Source: Mediterranea massiliensis (lineage in GTDB: Bacteria > Bacteroidota > Bacteroidia > Bacteroidales > Bacteroidaceae). Taken from it: 64,000 nucleotides of DNA. Location: positions 560,536 through 624,535 of the forward strand of contig NZ_LT635838.1 in the NCBI RefSeq assembly GCF_900128475.1, given 5' to 3'. How positions within the stretch are numbered: the stretch's first letter is position 1; each line of letters starts with the position of its first letter. The notes below the pieces were generated by a model, which saw nothing but the letters and a program-made list of their open reading frames with translations, searched no databases and was not told the DNA's origin. The translations under genes were made by a program, and so were the position numbers. This document shows, in pieces, positions 36,298-45,149 of this stretch.

Positions 36298-38742
36298 ATG
36301 AAGACAAGACATTTGGCTGCGATGGCAATGCCATTGCTTTTGGTAGCCTGTTCGCAGGAAGAACTGCTGAACAGCAATGAAAACACTTCCTTGAGTAACC
36401 GCAAGGTAGTGGAAAATGTGACCATCAGATTCGATGAACCTACTACACGTCTGGCCTTTGATGGCAAATACAAGTGGGAAAACGGAGACAAGTTCGGAGC
36501 CTGTCTGATGGATGAATTTTTGGGCGAAAATCCTACTTGGTTCTCTCAATTTGAATTGCAAGACTATATCCAAAGTAACTATCCTTTCACACGTCAGGAA
36601 GGCGGTAACTGGACAAATACGGAAGCTGTAATGCAGGAAGGTAACTACTTCTTCTACTATCCGTACAACAGCAACCTGGGTGGCAAGCGTACTCCTATCC
36701 GCATTATCGTTCCTACAAACCAGGTATTGGAAGACGGCGCTGCCACTTCAAGTGTACTGGATAACCAGCTGTTTGCAGCATATGCACCGATTGTAGCCGA
36801 CCCAACAAAAGGCGATCATGAGGTTATCACCAACCTGACGATGGAACCGTTGCTGGCTTTCCCAGCTTTCAACATTACCAATAATACGGGTAACCCGTTC
36901 ACTGTATACAGAATTGCAATTACTGGTACAGACGAAGGAGCAAATCCTATAAATTTCCCTACTGTACTGGAAGTGAAACCGGCAACTGGTGGTTTTGAAA
37001 ACTACAAATTTGCAAGCATGAATGCAGATACTCAAAGAGCAGAAATCATGAAAATTGTCAGCAAGAATGACGACGATGTTACCTCTAAAGTTTGCTTGGT
37101 ATTCGGCGAAAAGGGTCAGACGCTGAACAACGGAGATAAATTCACTTCATACATCATGCTTCCTCCTGCAAGCATGCTGGATAATGGTACTGATGGTAAA
37201 TTGGACGGCCTCAAATTGGAACTCTACACAGACAAGGGACTGGTTACAGTTGCATTGAATTCAAATGATCCAAATGATACTAATAAAGATGATATCAAGG
37301 TTCAGAATCCTCTGACGACGTATGAATACAACGATGGCCATATCACTTACATCACATTGGATGAAAAAGCTTTTGCTACTCCTAATTCAATGGAAGTCTC
37401 TTCTACTCGTGACCTGGAAGACTTGGTTACTTGGAACAAGAATACACAGGGTACCATTAAAGCCAATATCGCCAACGATGTAACCTTGAGCAAGGCCGTT
37501 TACGATGTATTGGCTGCCAACAGCAAACTGAATCTGCAACTCGAAGGTACAGCAAAAGTAACGATTCCGACTGATGCTCCGGCCAATGCCCTGAACCGCG
37601 TTCAGTTTGTAGATGGTAATAAGCTTGCTGTTATTAATGAAGCCAACCTGACTCTGAGCGCCAACTTTGCAGCAGTTGCTCCTGCTTCTCTGACCAACGA
37701 AGAAGGTGCCAGCATTGTTGTAGCAGGTAATGCATTTACTGCGAACAATTTGGTTAATAAGGGTACTATTACATTCGATAGTGCAAATGATAAAGCAATT
37801 ACCCTTACTATAACTAAGGCAGATGATTTCACAAATGATGTGACTGGTAAAGTTGTATTTGCATCAAATGCAACTTATACCGAAAATGGTATTGAAAACT
37901 GGGGCGAAGTGACAATCAATGAAAAGACTACCTTGAAAGGTAAGATTGACAATAATGCCATAAGTGTTACCGGTGGTTATGTAGATGGTAAAATTTATGT
38001 AAATGGTAGTTGGACTTTGGTTGGCATTCTGGGTAAAAATAACGGTAAGATTGTAGTTGCCAAGACTGGTACAATAGTAGTTCCAAGTGGTGCTGCCTAC
38101 AACAACACGGGTTCCTTCCCTTATAACATTGGTTCTAAGGTATATACATACGATGCTATGATTGAGAACAGCGGTGTCATCAACAATATTACCAACAATT
38201 CATTTATTATAATGGAAGACGCTGATGCCCGTCTGCAATCCAACCCTGATAGCGAGGGATTGGTTGACAACACAGTTCGTAGCCCGTATGTACAGAAATC
38301 CACTAAAGAATCAATCTATGTAGATGTTTCTGGTGAAAAGAAAGCTTCAGAAGTAGCAAATCTCGTTAAACAAAGTAATGCTAAGATATTGTATATTTCA
38401 GGTACATTGACCATTGATCCGGCCGAAAATGAAACAGAAGTTGCAATTATTGGTGAAGAAGCTGACTTGTCAGTAATAGTTGATGGAAACTTGAACATCA
38501 AGGGAGAAGACGGTAACAAAGTATGGTTCAAGGGTGCTACAAACCAACCTAAATTTATTGTAGAAAGTGGTACTACTATATTGGAAAGCGGTGCAAAATT
38601 AGGTTTGGGAACAGGTACAGTTGAAGTTAATAATTCTGCCAAACTGATTATTCAGGCAGGCGCTGAAATCCTGTGTGGAATTGATAAACTTGCAACAGGA
38701 AATGTAGAAGTTTACGGAACATGGACTAAGAACTCAAAATAA
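36298..38742 (+). CDS. Cassette E: large surface lipoprotein
   Basis: The 814-residue product starts MKTRHLAAMAMPLLLVAC (Cys18), then SQEELLNS. The N-terminal domain is the closest to cassette A (TRLAFDGKYKWENGDKFGAC, DYIQSNYPFTRQEGGNW, EGNYFFYYPYNSN). The C-terminal half has Asn/Gly/Val-rich strand repeats (LVNKGTITFDSANDKAITL, NWGEVTINEKTTLKGKIDN). Cassettes A and E share the ATPase-linked upstream region as well as this domain, so they are likely sister cassettes. Probable adhesin or surface antigen. Confidence 0.8.
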   Translation: MKTRHLAAMAMPLLLVACSQEELLNSNENTSLSNRKVVENVTIRFDEPTTRLAFDGKYKWENGDKFGACLMDEFLGENPTWFSQFELQDYIQSNYPFTRQEGGNWTNTEAVMQEGNYFFYYPYNSNLGGKRTPIRIIVPTNQVLEDGAATSSVLDNQLFAAYAPIVADPTKGDHEVITNLTMEPLLAFPAFNITNNTGNPFTVYRIAITGTDEGANPINFPTVLEVKPATGGFENYKFASMNADTQRAEIMKIVSKNDDDVTSKVCLVFGEKGQTLNNGDKFTSYIMLPPASMLDNGTDGKLDGLKLELYTDKGLVTVALNSNDPNDTNKDDIKVQNPLTTYEYNDGHITYITLDEKAFATPNSMEVSSTRDLEDLVTWNKNTQGTIKANIANDVTLSKAVYDVLAANSKLNLQLEGTAKVTIPTDAPANALNRVQFVDGNKLAVINEANLTLSANFAAVAPASLTNEEGASIVVAGNAFTANNLVNKGTITFDSANDKAITLTITKADDFTNDVTGKVVFASNATYTENGIENWGEVTINEKTTLKGKIDNNAISVTGGYVDGKIYVNGSWTLVGILGKNNGKIVVAKTGTIVVPSGAAYNNTGSFPYNIGSKVYTYDAMIENSGVINNITNNSFIIMEDADARLQSNPDSEGLVDNTVRSPYVQKSTKESIYVDVSGEKKASEVANLVKQSNAKILYISGTLTIDPAENETEVAIIGEEADLSVIVDGNLNIKGEDGNKVWFKGATNQPKFIVESGTTILESGAKLGLGTGTVEVNNSAKLIIQAGAEILCGIDKLATGNVEVYGTWTKNSK

Positions 38743-39078
38743 GATTCTCTTGAATAGTCCTGTATAGGATTAAGGGGATAAGTCAGAATTGTGTTAATCT
38801 GGTTTATCCCCTTTCTTTGTATAATACAGAAACAGAAACCGTCAGACCTCATTCATGCTTCCTCCAATTTTTCCCTTAGGAAATAATCGGATGCAAAAAT
38901 ATAGTTCAAAAAAATGTTTTTACCCACATAATACCTTGTAGACCCCACATCCAGTGCAGGAGTAGCATAAGCGATCGGGGACGACTGGGGAAAGCAGAAG
39001 GACGAAGAAAAGCTGAAACTTTTTTCTCCTCCCCAAATTTGCATAAACCACGGCAAGCGAGTAACTTTGCGACCTGTT
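38743..39078 (+). other. Intergenic region: cassette E terminator and ABC transporter promoter
   Basis: AAGGGGATAA (38772-38781) pairs with TTATCCCCTT (38804-38813), followed by TCTTTG, the cassette E terminator. TTTG (39038-39041), N20, TAACTTTG (39062-39069) is the ABC transporter promoter. No gene is seen between them. Confidence 0.65.
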
Positions 39079-40698
39079 ATGATAAAAGAAATCCTTGCCC
39101 TGCTTCCTCCCAAAGCCCGCCGGCGCAGCTGGCAGGTGGCCGTGGCGGTACTGGTACGCGCCGTGCTCGACTTTGCGGGCGTGGCGGCACTGATACCGCT
39201 ACTGCTGGCTGTGCTGCGCCCCGAGGGCAGCCGGACGCAGATGCTGCTGCTCTGCCTGGCGGTGATGGGCTTCGTGGTGCTGAAGAACGCCCTGGTCGTG
39301 GCCCTGGCAAGGGTGGAGAGCAGCTTCCAGCTGGAGGTGTACCGCGACTTCAGCCGGAGGATGTTCGTCAACTACTACCGCCGGGGCCTGCTGTTCCTCA
39401 AGAGCAAGAGCAGCGTGCAGCTGGGACACGAGGTGAACTATGTATGTTACCTGTTCTGCCTCTGCGTGCTCTCGCCCCTCTTCCGCATAGCGGGCGACGC
39501 CATCCTCATCCTCTTCATGATGGTGACCCTGGTGGTGTGGGAGCCCGTGGCCGGCCTGCTGCTGTGCGCGGCCTTCCTGCCGCTGGCCCTGATCTACACC
39601 GCTGTGGTGAGACGCAAGCTGCGCCTGTATGGCCAGGAAGAGCTGGAGGCCAGACGCAGGCAGAGCCGCACGGTGGTCGAGGCCTTCCGCGGCTATGCCG
39701 AGCTGGAGATAGCCCAGGCCTTCGGCACCTCGCTGACGGCGTTCGACCAGGGCATGCAGAGCATCGTGCGCAGCCGCCTGCGCATGGAACGCTACCAGCT
39801 GTTCCCCCAGTTCCTGAGCGAAGCGGCCATCGTGGCAGGCATCGCCCTGCTGATAGGAGCCGGTCGCGGCGACCTGAGCATCGTGAGCGGCGTGTTTGCC
39901 ATCGCCGCCTTCCGCCTGATACCAGCCATGCGCAGCATCCTGAACAGTTGGGTGACGCTGCAGAACGCCTCCCACTCCATCGAGATTGTCCGGGACGGAC
40001 TGAACGAAGCCAGCGCGCCCGAAGAGGGAGAGGAAGAGCCGTTCACCTTCGAACACGAGCTGACGCTGCACAACCTGGGCTTCGCCTTCCCCGACGGCAA
40101 GTTGCTGTTCAGCGGCGTGAACCTCACCATCCGCCGGGGCGAACGCATCGGCGTGAGAGGGCCCAGCGGCTCGGGCAAGTCGACCCTGTTCAACCTGCTG
40201 CTGGGGTTCCTGGAGCCTACAGAAGGAGAGATACGGGTGGACGGCCGGAAGCTGACCCCAGCCAACCGCCACGGGTGGCACCGACTGGTGGGCTACGTGC
40301 CGCAGGAAATCTTCATCATCGAGGGCTCGCTGCTGGACAACGTGGCCCTAGGCGACGCGCACCCGGACCGCCAACGCGTCATGGAGGTGCTGACACAAGT
40401 GAGCCTGAAGGACTGGACAGCAGAACTTCCCCAAGGGCTGGACACCCCGCTGGGCGAATACGGCAGCCGCCTGTCCGGCGGGCAGAAGCAACGCATCGGC
40501 ATCGCACGCGCGCTCTACAAGAAGGCCGAGGTGCTGTTCTTCGACGAGGCGACCTCGGCACTGGACAGCCGGACGGAAAGCGAAATCAACCAGGCGCTGG
40601 AGGAACTGTCCGAGCAATACCACGAACTGACCCTGATCATCATCGCCCACCGCGAGAGCTCGCTGAAGGTGTGCGACCGCATATTTGACTTAAGCTAA
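39079..40698 (+). CDS. ABC transporter, fused membrane and ATP-binding domains
   Basis: From ATG 39079 (MIKEILALLPP) the product has 539 residues; a TTG at 39067 falls within the promoter box and is rejected. The N-terminal half has about six membrane helices of the ABC exporter type. The C-terminal half has Walker A (GPSGSGKST, about 367-375), the signature LSGGQKQR and Walker B VLFFDEATSALD. Homodimeric exporters of this form move peptides or lipids. It leads an operon with a kinase-like and a peptidase-like gene, which fits export of a modified peptide. Confidence 0.88.
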   Translation: MIKEILALLPPKARRRSWQVAVAVLVRAVLDFAGVAALIPLLLAVLRPEGSRTQMLLLCLAVMGFVVLKNALVVALARVESSFQLEVYRDFSRRMFVNYYRRGLLFLKSKSSVQLGHEVNYVCYLFCLCVLSPLFRIAGDAILILFMMVTLVVWEPVAGLLLCAAFLPLALIYTAVVRRKLRLYGQEELEARRRQSRTVVEAFRGYAELEIAQAFGTSLTAFDQGMQSIVRSRLRMERYQLFPQFLSEAAIVAGIALLIGAGRGDLSIVSGVFAIAAFRLIPAMRSILNSWVTLQNASHSIEIVRDGLNEASAPEEGEEEPFTFEHELTLHNLGFAFPDGKLLFSGVNLTIRRGERIGVRGPSGSGKSTLFNLLLGFLEPTEGEIRVDGRKLTPANRHGWHRLVGYVPQEIFIIEGSLLDNVALGDAHPDRQRVMEVLTQVSLKDWTAELPQGLDTPLGEYGSRLSGGQKQRIGIARALYKKAEVLFFDEATSALDSRTESEINQALEELSEQYHELTLIIIAHRESSLKVCDRIFDLS

Positions 40699-40714
40699 AA
40701 TAAGAAATGAGAGT

Positions 40715-41575
40715 ATGATACAAGACTATCTGATTGCAGGATTCCGCCTCCGCATGGAAGGCGATCCGCTGGTAAGGGCCGTAGAAGCCATCGAAGGCTT
40801 CAAACCTTTTGCAGCCGAAGCTACCGGAGAAGCCCAAATCCACCTCGCATGGACCGAAGAAACGGCTCCCGACTTCACAACCAAACTCTATCAAACAGAA
40901 CAGGAACTGACAAAGAACTGCTTCGGACGTTACGAAAAAGGTTACTTGTTTGCCACACGCTACCACGCATACGACGACCATCCCCTCCAGATATGGGTAC
41001 CGCAAGGAGCGAACAAGGCCTATGTCCACGGGAATCTGGACCACAACCTGCTGCGCTTTGCCTGCTGGATTGCCTTCGGCATCCTGATAGCCCCCCATAA
41101 GGCAGTGGCTATCCATACGAGCGCCATCGTGTTCCGCGACAAGGCGGTGCTTTTCCTGGGCGAAAGCGGTACCGGCAAAAGCACCCACACCCGCCTGTGG
41201 CGGGAGAATATTTCGGAAGCCACCCTGCTGAACGACGACAGCCCCATCGTCCGCATACACAACGGCATTCCCTACGTATATGGCAGCCCCTGGAGCGGAA
41301 AAACGCCGTGCTACAAGACGGAGATGCATGAGCTCGTAGGCTGTGTGCGCCTGTCGCAAGCTCCCTACAACGAAATCAGGAAGCTGAACGTGATGCAGGC
41401 ATACGCCGCCCTACACCCGTCGTGCCCTCCCGACTTCGCCTATGATGAAAAGCTGTACGACTCCATCAGCGAGGTCCTGAACGACATCCTGACCCAAGTG
41501 CCTGTCTACCACCTGGCCTGCCTGCCCAATGCGGAAGCGGCACACCTGTCCTGCAAAACTATCTTCGGAGTATGA
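40715..41575 (+). CDS. HPr-kinase-like (HprK-related) protein
   Basis: The 286-residue protein has a P-loop GESGTGKST (149-157) after AVAIHTSAIVF, and LLNDDSPIVR, the arrangement of HPr-kinase/PEP-carboxykinase-like proteins. It is not the housekeeping HprK, which has an extra N-terminal domain. Relatives occur in bacteriocin and lasso-peptide gene clusters, where some phosphorylate the peptide. The gene is 16 bp after the ABC gene and overlaps the next by four bases. Confidence 0.75.
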   Translation: MIQDYLIAGFRLRMEGDPLVRAVEAIEGFKPFAAEATGEAQIHLAWTEETAPDFTTKLYQTEQELTKNCFGRYEKGYLFATRYHAYDDHPLQIWVPQGANKAYVHGNLDHNLLRFACWIAFGILIAPHKAVAIHTSAIVFRDKAVLFLGESGTGKSTHTRLWRENISEATLLNDDSPIVRIHNGIPYVYGSPWSGKTPCYKTEMHELVGCVRLSQAPYNEIRKLNVMQAYAALHPSCPPDFAYDEKLYDSISEVLNDILTQVPVYHLACLPNAEAAHLSCKTIFGV

Positions 41576-42024
41576 GAAAGATTGTGGTAGAGAACGACTT
41601 CCTGGCCGAGGCGGCCGAAGCCTTGCGCCAGGGGAAGGCCGTGAAGGTGCGCATCGACGGACAAAGCATGTATCCGTTTATCGTCGGAGGAAAAGACGTG
41701 GTGGAAATTGTGCCCCTGAGCGTCGACGAGGAAATGCATGCCTGGTGTTGCCCCTTCTACCAATGGGAAGGCCGGTACATGGTGCACCGGTACGTGGGCA
41801 GCGCGGGAGACGAATGCCTGATGCAGGGCGACGGCAACCTGATGCGCCTTGAACGTGTAAAGCGAAAGGACGTGCTGGGCCTGTTGCGCTACATCTACCA
41901 CGCTGACGGCAGCGTACAGGACTGCACGGACCGGAAGTGGCTCCGGCGCGGGGCCCTGTGGTACCAGCTGCGGCCTTTCAGAAGAGGGTTGCTGTTTGTA
42001 TTGAAACGGTTCCGGAAACCTTAA
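41572..42024 (+). CDS. S24/S26-family peptidase-like protein
   Basis: The 150-residue protein has the serine motif DGQSMYPFI (Ser32) and the GDGN turn near residue 85, as in S24/S26 (LexA/signal peptidase I) domains. I see no clear membrane helix, so it may act in the cytoplasm. It overlaps the kinase gene by four bases, indicating translational coupling. In a peptide cluster it could remove a leader, but no precursor is visible nearby. Confidence 0.75.
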   Translation: MRKIVVENDFLAEAAEALRQGKAVKVRIDGQSMYPFIVGGKDVVEIVPLSVDEEMHAWCCPFYQWEGRYMVHRYVGSAGDECLMQGDGNLMRLERVKRKDVLGLLRYIYHADGSVQDCTDRKWLRRGALWYQLRPFRRGLLFVLKRFRKP

Positions 42025-42036
42025 GAAGCGGGATTC

Positions 42037-43152
42037 TTAACGCATCCGCTTCTTCCATTGCATGGATGCCGAGTGCAGCGCCAGCGCCAACGGATGCCAG
42101 CGGGCTTCCTGCGGTACGATGGCCCCCCACTCCCTGCTACGCTTCAGCACGCGGACGAACGTATGCCACTTGCCGCTCCAGTAGCCCTCAGGGCGCTTGG
42201 ACTGGGCGGCATTGTGCTTGCCGAAGTTACCGCCTGCCCAAATGTCAGTCAACAGCCACTCGGCAGTAGGGATGTCCGCCGCCTGGAATGGAACAAGCAG
42301 ATGTTCCGCAGAAAGTCCCAGATAGCGGACGACGATGACGCCAAATACCCTGGCTGCCTTTTCCAGGCCCAGGCTCTTCAGCAGGGCGGCTGTCTCCTCC
42401 TTGCCCGGCAGGTCGCGCTGGGCATACAGCATGCAAGCCCAATCGCAGATCTGACGAAGCCCGATCCCCTCGTCCAGAAAATGCTGGACGGCATGCAGCA
42501 AGACGAAAACCGTGTCAAACGGCAACGGCGGCAACGTCACCTCAGCGGCCCCTATCGTCCGCTTGCGGCAGTCGCCACCGGTATACCAGCGCCTGATTTC
42601 ACGCTGCAGCCTGCGGTTGGCGCCGGGGGCGCTAAGCTGTGTCATGATCCGGTGGTTCTCGACAATGACACCATGCCAGGTGAAACTGGCATGCTTGTAC
42701 AATTCCTCTTCCTCGGAAGAGGCCTCCAGCCTCAACAGTTCGTTAGCCCGTTCATAATAGTCCAACCCTGTAAAGAGGTCGATGTCACCGCATTGGCGGT
42801 GCAAAGGCTCCCGATAATTCTGCGCCAGCCCCTGACCTTTCATCAGTACCGGCTCGATGCCCTCCTTGCGCAAGAGCGCATACAGATTTCCCAGTTCGCG
42901 GTTCAACAGGCGGTTGTTTTCCTCCATCTGCAACACGACATTGCACCATTGCAGGTAAAGGGCCCGAGGAGGCAGCTTGTCCTTTGGCAGAGACTGCACG
43001 CCGTCGAACACGACTCCCAGCAAAGCCTGCGCGCGAGCCGACCGATAGATTTCTTTCCAATCGGTCTGATTGTCAAACAACTGGGGATTTGCCTGCTTCC
43101 CCCACAAACCGGCCCTTATCAGTTCAAAGAATTGTTCCTGTAATGTCGTCAT
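42037..43152 (-). CDS. Nucleotidyltransferase-family protein (NTP_transf_5 type)
   Basis: The 371-residue protein has the LLRKEGIEPVLMKGQGLAQ segment followed by HRQCGDIDLF (acidic residues of the polymerase-beta-like nucleotidyltransferase fold), as in the uncharacterised nucleotidyltransferase family that accompanies HprK-like and PqqD genes. It converges on the peptidase gene with only 12 bp between stops, and is divergent from the PqqD gene. Confidence 0.75.
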   Translation of the reverse strand: MTTLQEQFFELIRAGLWGKQANPQLFDNQTDWKEIYRSARAQALLGVVFDGVQSLPKDKLPPRALYLQWCNVVLQMEENNRLLNRELGNLYALLRKEGIEPVLMKGQGLAQNYREPLHRQCGDIDLFTGLDYYERANELLRLEASSEEEELYKHASFTWHGVIVENHRIMTQLSAPGANRRLQREIRRWYTGGDCRKRTIGAAEVTLPPLPFDTVFVLLHAVQHFLDEGIGLRQICDWACMLYAQRDLPGKEETAALLKSLGLEKAARVFGVIVVRYLGLSAEHLLVPFQAADIPTAEWLLTDIWAGGNFGKHNAAQSKRPEGYWSGKWHTFVRVLKRSREWGAIVPQEARWHPLALALHSASMQWKKRMR

Positions 43153-43254
43153 AAAATAGAATCCAGATGGTCAAAACGAGTGCAAATATAGCATAAAGTG
43201 ATATTTTAATCAATTTTTTCCCCACAATCCTACCATAATCTTAAAAATAATTGT

Positions 43255-43262
43255 TATTTTTG
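43255..43262 (+). promoter_or_regulatory. -7 box (TATTTTTG) of the PqqD-like gene
   Basis: Matches TAnnTTTG, 33 bp before the ATG at 43295. Confidence 0.5.
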
Positions 43263-43294
43263 TCGCTGGAATATCCATTAATGATTATCGAATT

Positions 43295-43564
43295 ATGCAC
43301 ATTAAAGATATGTATAAAGTTCGTCAAATTGCTGGCGAACATATCATTGTGGGGCAAGGCGCTATGCATGCCGACATGACCAAAGTGATTTCTCTCAATT
43401 CTACAGCATTGCTGCTTTGGAACGAGTTACAGGGACGCGACTTTACAATAGCCGATGCTGCTGCTGTTTTGACGACTCACTTTGGCATAGACCATGACCG
43501 TGCCGAGGCCGATGCCCGTTCGTGGGTAGAGCGTCTGGTTGGATGTGGCGTGATTGCCGAATAA
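43295..43564 (+). CDS. PqqD-family peptide-recognition protein
   Basis: The 89-residue protein reads as a PqqD domain: a beta-hairpin start (YKVRQIAGEHIIVG), ISLNSTALLLWNELQGRDF and a C-terminal helical part with LVGCGVIAE. PqqD-like domains (RiPP recognition elements) bind the leader of ribosomally made peptides and present it to modifying enzymes. Together with the neighbouring kinase-like, nucleotidyltransferase, peptidase and ABC genes this suggests peptide tailoring. No precursor peptide or radical-SAM/cyclase gene is seen within the cluster. Confidence 0.85.
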   Translation: MHIKDMYKVRQIAGEHIIVGQGAMHADMTKVISLNSTALLLWNELQGRDFTIADAAAVLTTHFGIDHDRAEADARSWVERLVGCGVIAE

Positions 43565-43589
43565 TTCCCCCCTTTTCCATTCCATCAGC

Positions 43590-43617
43590 AAAAAGCCATC
43601 TTTTCAGATGGCTTTTT
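43590..43617 (+). terminator. Terminator of the PqqD-like gene
   Basis: AAAAAGCCATC pairs with GATGGCTTTTT around a 6-base loop. Confidence 0.85.
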
Positions 43618-43638
43618 TATTGTACGAACTTACATCCA

Positions 43639-43670
43639 ATAAAAATGGCGTGTGACAAACACACGCCATT
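43639..43670 (-). terminator. Terminator of the OmpA-family gene
   Basis: AATGGCGTGTG (43644-43654) pairs with CACACGCCATT (43660-43670); T-rich on the minus strand side. Confidence 0.8.
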
Positions 43671-43740
43671 CCATTATCAGACAAGAGATGCCCCCTTTCT
43701 TCGCGAAAGGAGGTATCATCTATAAGAAACTGTTCTCAAT

Positions 43741-44913
43741 TTATTTGGAAGATTCCACCAATACAACTCGGTTCAAAATCGGCTCACCAAACGAATCAAC
43801 AGCCTCGGTCTTGCCCACAGACAGACGGGAAGCGTCTACTCCGTATTCGTCTACCAAGACTTTAATGACAGCTTCGGCACGCTTCTTGGCCAATTGCTGG
43901 TTGAATTCAGGCGTACCCGTAGCCGAATCAGCATATCCGTTGACTACATACGTGCTTTCGGGGTTGTTCTTCATCGTTTCAGCCATGTAGGAGAGGTTCA
44001 TGGACTCACGCTTGGACACCTTGGCAGAACCAATCGTGAAGAATACGGTACGAGGAGTAACATCCTGTTTTACGATTACTTGAGGTTCTGGCTTCTGAGC
44101 AGCCTCTTTCTTGGCTTGGTCCAAAGCAGAAGTCAATTGCTGGTTTTCTGCTGCCATTTCCTTGATTTTATTACGCATATGGTCCAGCTCGGATTCCGAA
44201 ATGAGCTGTGGTTTGGGTTTGTCAAATCCACGTTTTGCAAAACGATAAGTTACGCCGACCGTAGCACTGACTACACCATCATAACCCTTACCACCCAAAC
44301 CGGCATCAAATTTGTCTTCCATACCAACAATGCTCAGTTCCAAATTAATGTCCCAAGCATCTGAGATACGGAAACGGTTGAGCAAACCTGCATTGGCAGA
44401 CATGCACTGACGATGAGCCTCCGTATAGCTATGAGTAAAGCCGAAACCTACATAAGGGATAATCTCATATACACGATTAGGATTGTAACCGCCAAACAAG
44501 GCATTCAGATTGAACATGGCGTCGGCATGCAGATTCATGTAATTAAAGCGCTGCTTGTAACCGCCGTCCACCATATCACCCGTAGTATAATCTGTCAACG
44601 CAGACGGAGCAAAACCTCTGGCCTGCAAACCGCTATACTGCAAACGCCCTCCGATACCCGGAGTGAACCACTTACCAACAGCGATGTTGATTGTCGGACT
44701 TATCCGCTGACCAAAATTACCTACATTGGTATCAAAGTCACCCATCAACACACTTCCACCCACACCGGCAGAAATAAACCAATTGTCCCAAAACTTATTG
44801 GTAACCACTGCATACTTGTCCTGATCTGCATCAACGGACGGTTTTGCCTCCGACTGTGCCATGGAACCCAAAGCAACACCCGACATTGCCAATAACATTA
44901 AAATCTTTTTCAT
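43741..44913 (-). CDS. OmpA-family outer-membrane protein
   Basis: The 390-residue protein has a signal peptide (about 1-19), an eight-strand-type barrel (20-230), a coiled linker (LRNKIKEMAAENQQL region) and a C-terminal OmpA peptidoglycan-binding domain (VNGYADSATGTPEFNQQLAKKRAEAV). It is the standard size of Bacteroides major OmpA proteins, which tether the outer membrane to the wall. It is a single gene with its own terminator. Confidence 0.92.
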   Translation of the reverse strand: MKKILMLLAMSGVALGSMAQSEAKPSVDADQDKYAVVTNKFWDNWFISAGVGGSVLMGDFDTNVGNFGQRISPTINIAVGKWFTPGIGGRLQYSGLQARGFAPSALTDYTTGDMVDGGYKQRFNYMNLHADAMFNLNALFGGYNPNRVYEIIPYVGFGFTHSYTEAHRQCMSANAGLLNRFRISDAWDINLELSIVGMEDKFDAGLGGKGYDGVVSATVGVTYRFAKRGFDKPKPQLISESELDHMRNKIKEMAAENQQLTSALDQAKKEAAQKPEPQVIVKQDVTPRTVFFTIGSAKVSKRESMNLSYMAETMKNNPESTYVVNGYADSATGTPEFNQQLAKKRAEAVIKVLVDEYGVDASRLSVGKTEAVDSFGEPILNRVVLVESSK

Positions 44914-45149
44914 AATCTCAGCATTTTAAAATTAATATAAACATATTCGCTCACAAACCTTACCCGCGAAATATCTTTGCAACTTATTTATATTAATAAG
45001 GTACCAAAGGTTAAACTTCACAAGTATATTGAGACAAATATATAGTTTTTTTTAATATAACACAATTTTTTCAACGAATATCGCCCAATGATACGTTAAT
45101 AACTATTAATTAAGAATAGAAAGGCGCCTTTTAAGCAAAATACTATACA

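Noticed and set aside
39039..40688. A 549-codon frame overlapping the ABC transporter in another phase
   Set aside because: It is Arg/Pro/Gly-rich low-complexity translation of the wrong phase; the ABC frame has all expected motifs.
39079..43564. A lasso-peptide biosynthetic cluster
   Set aside because: No asparagine-synthetase-like cyclase, transglutaminase-like protease or precursor is seen, so the name is not justified.
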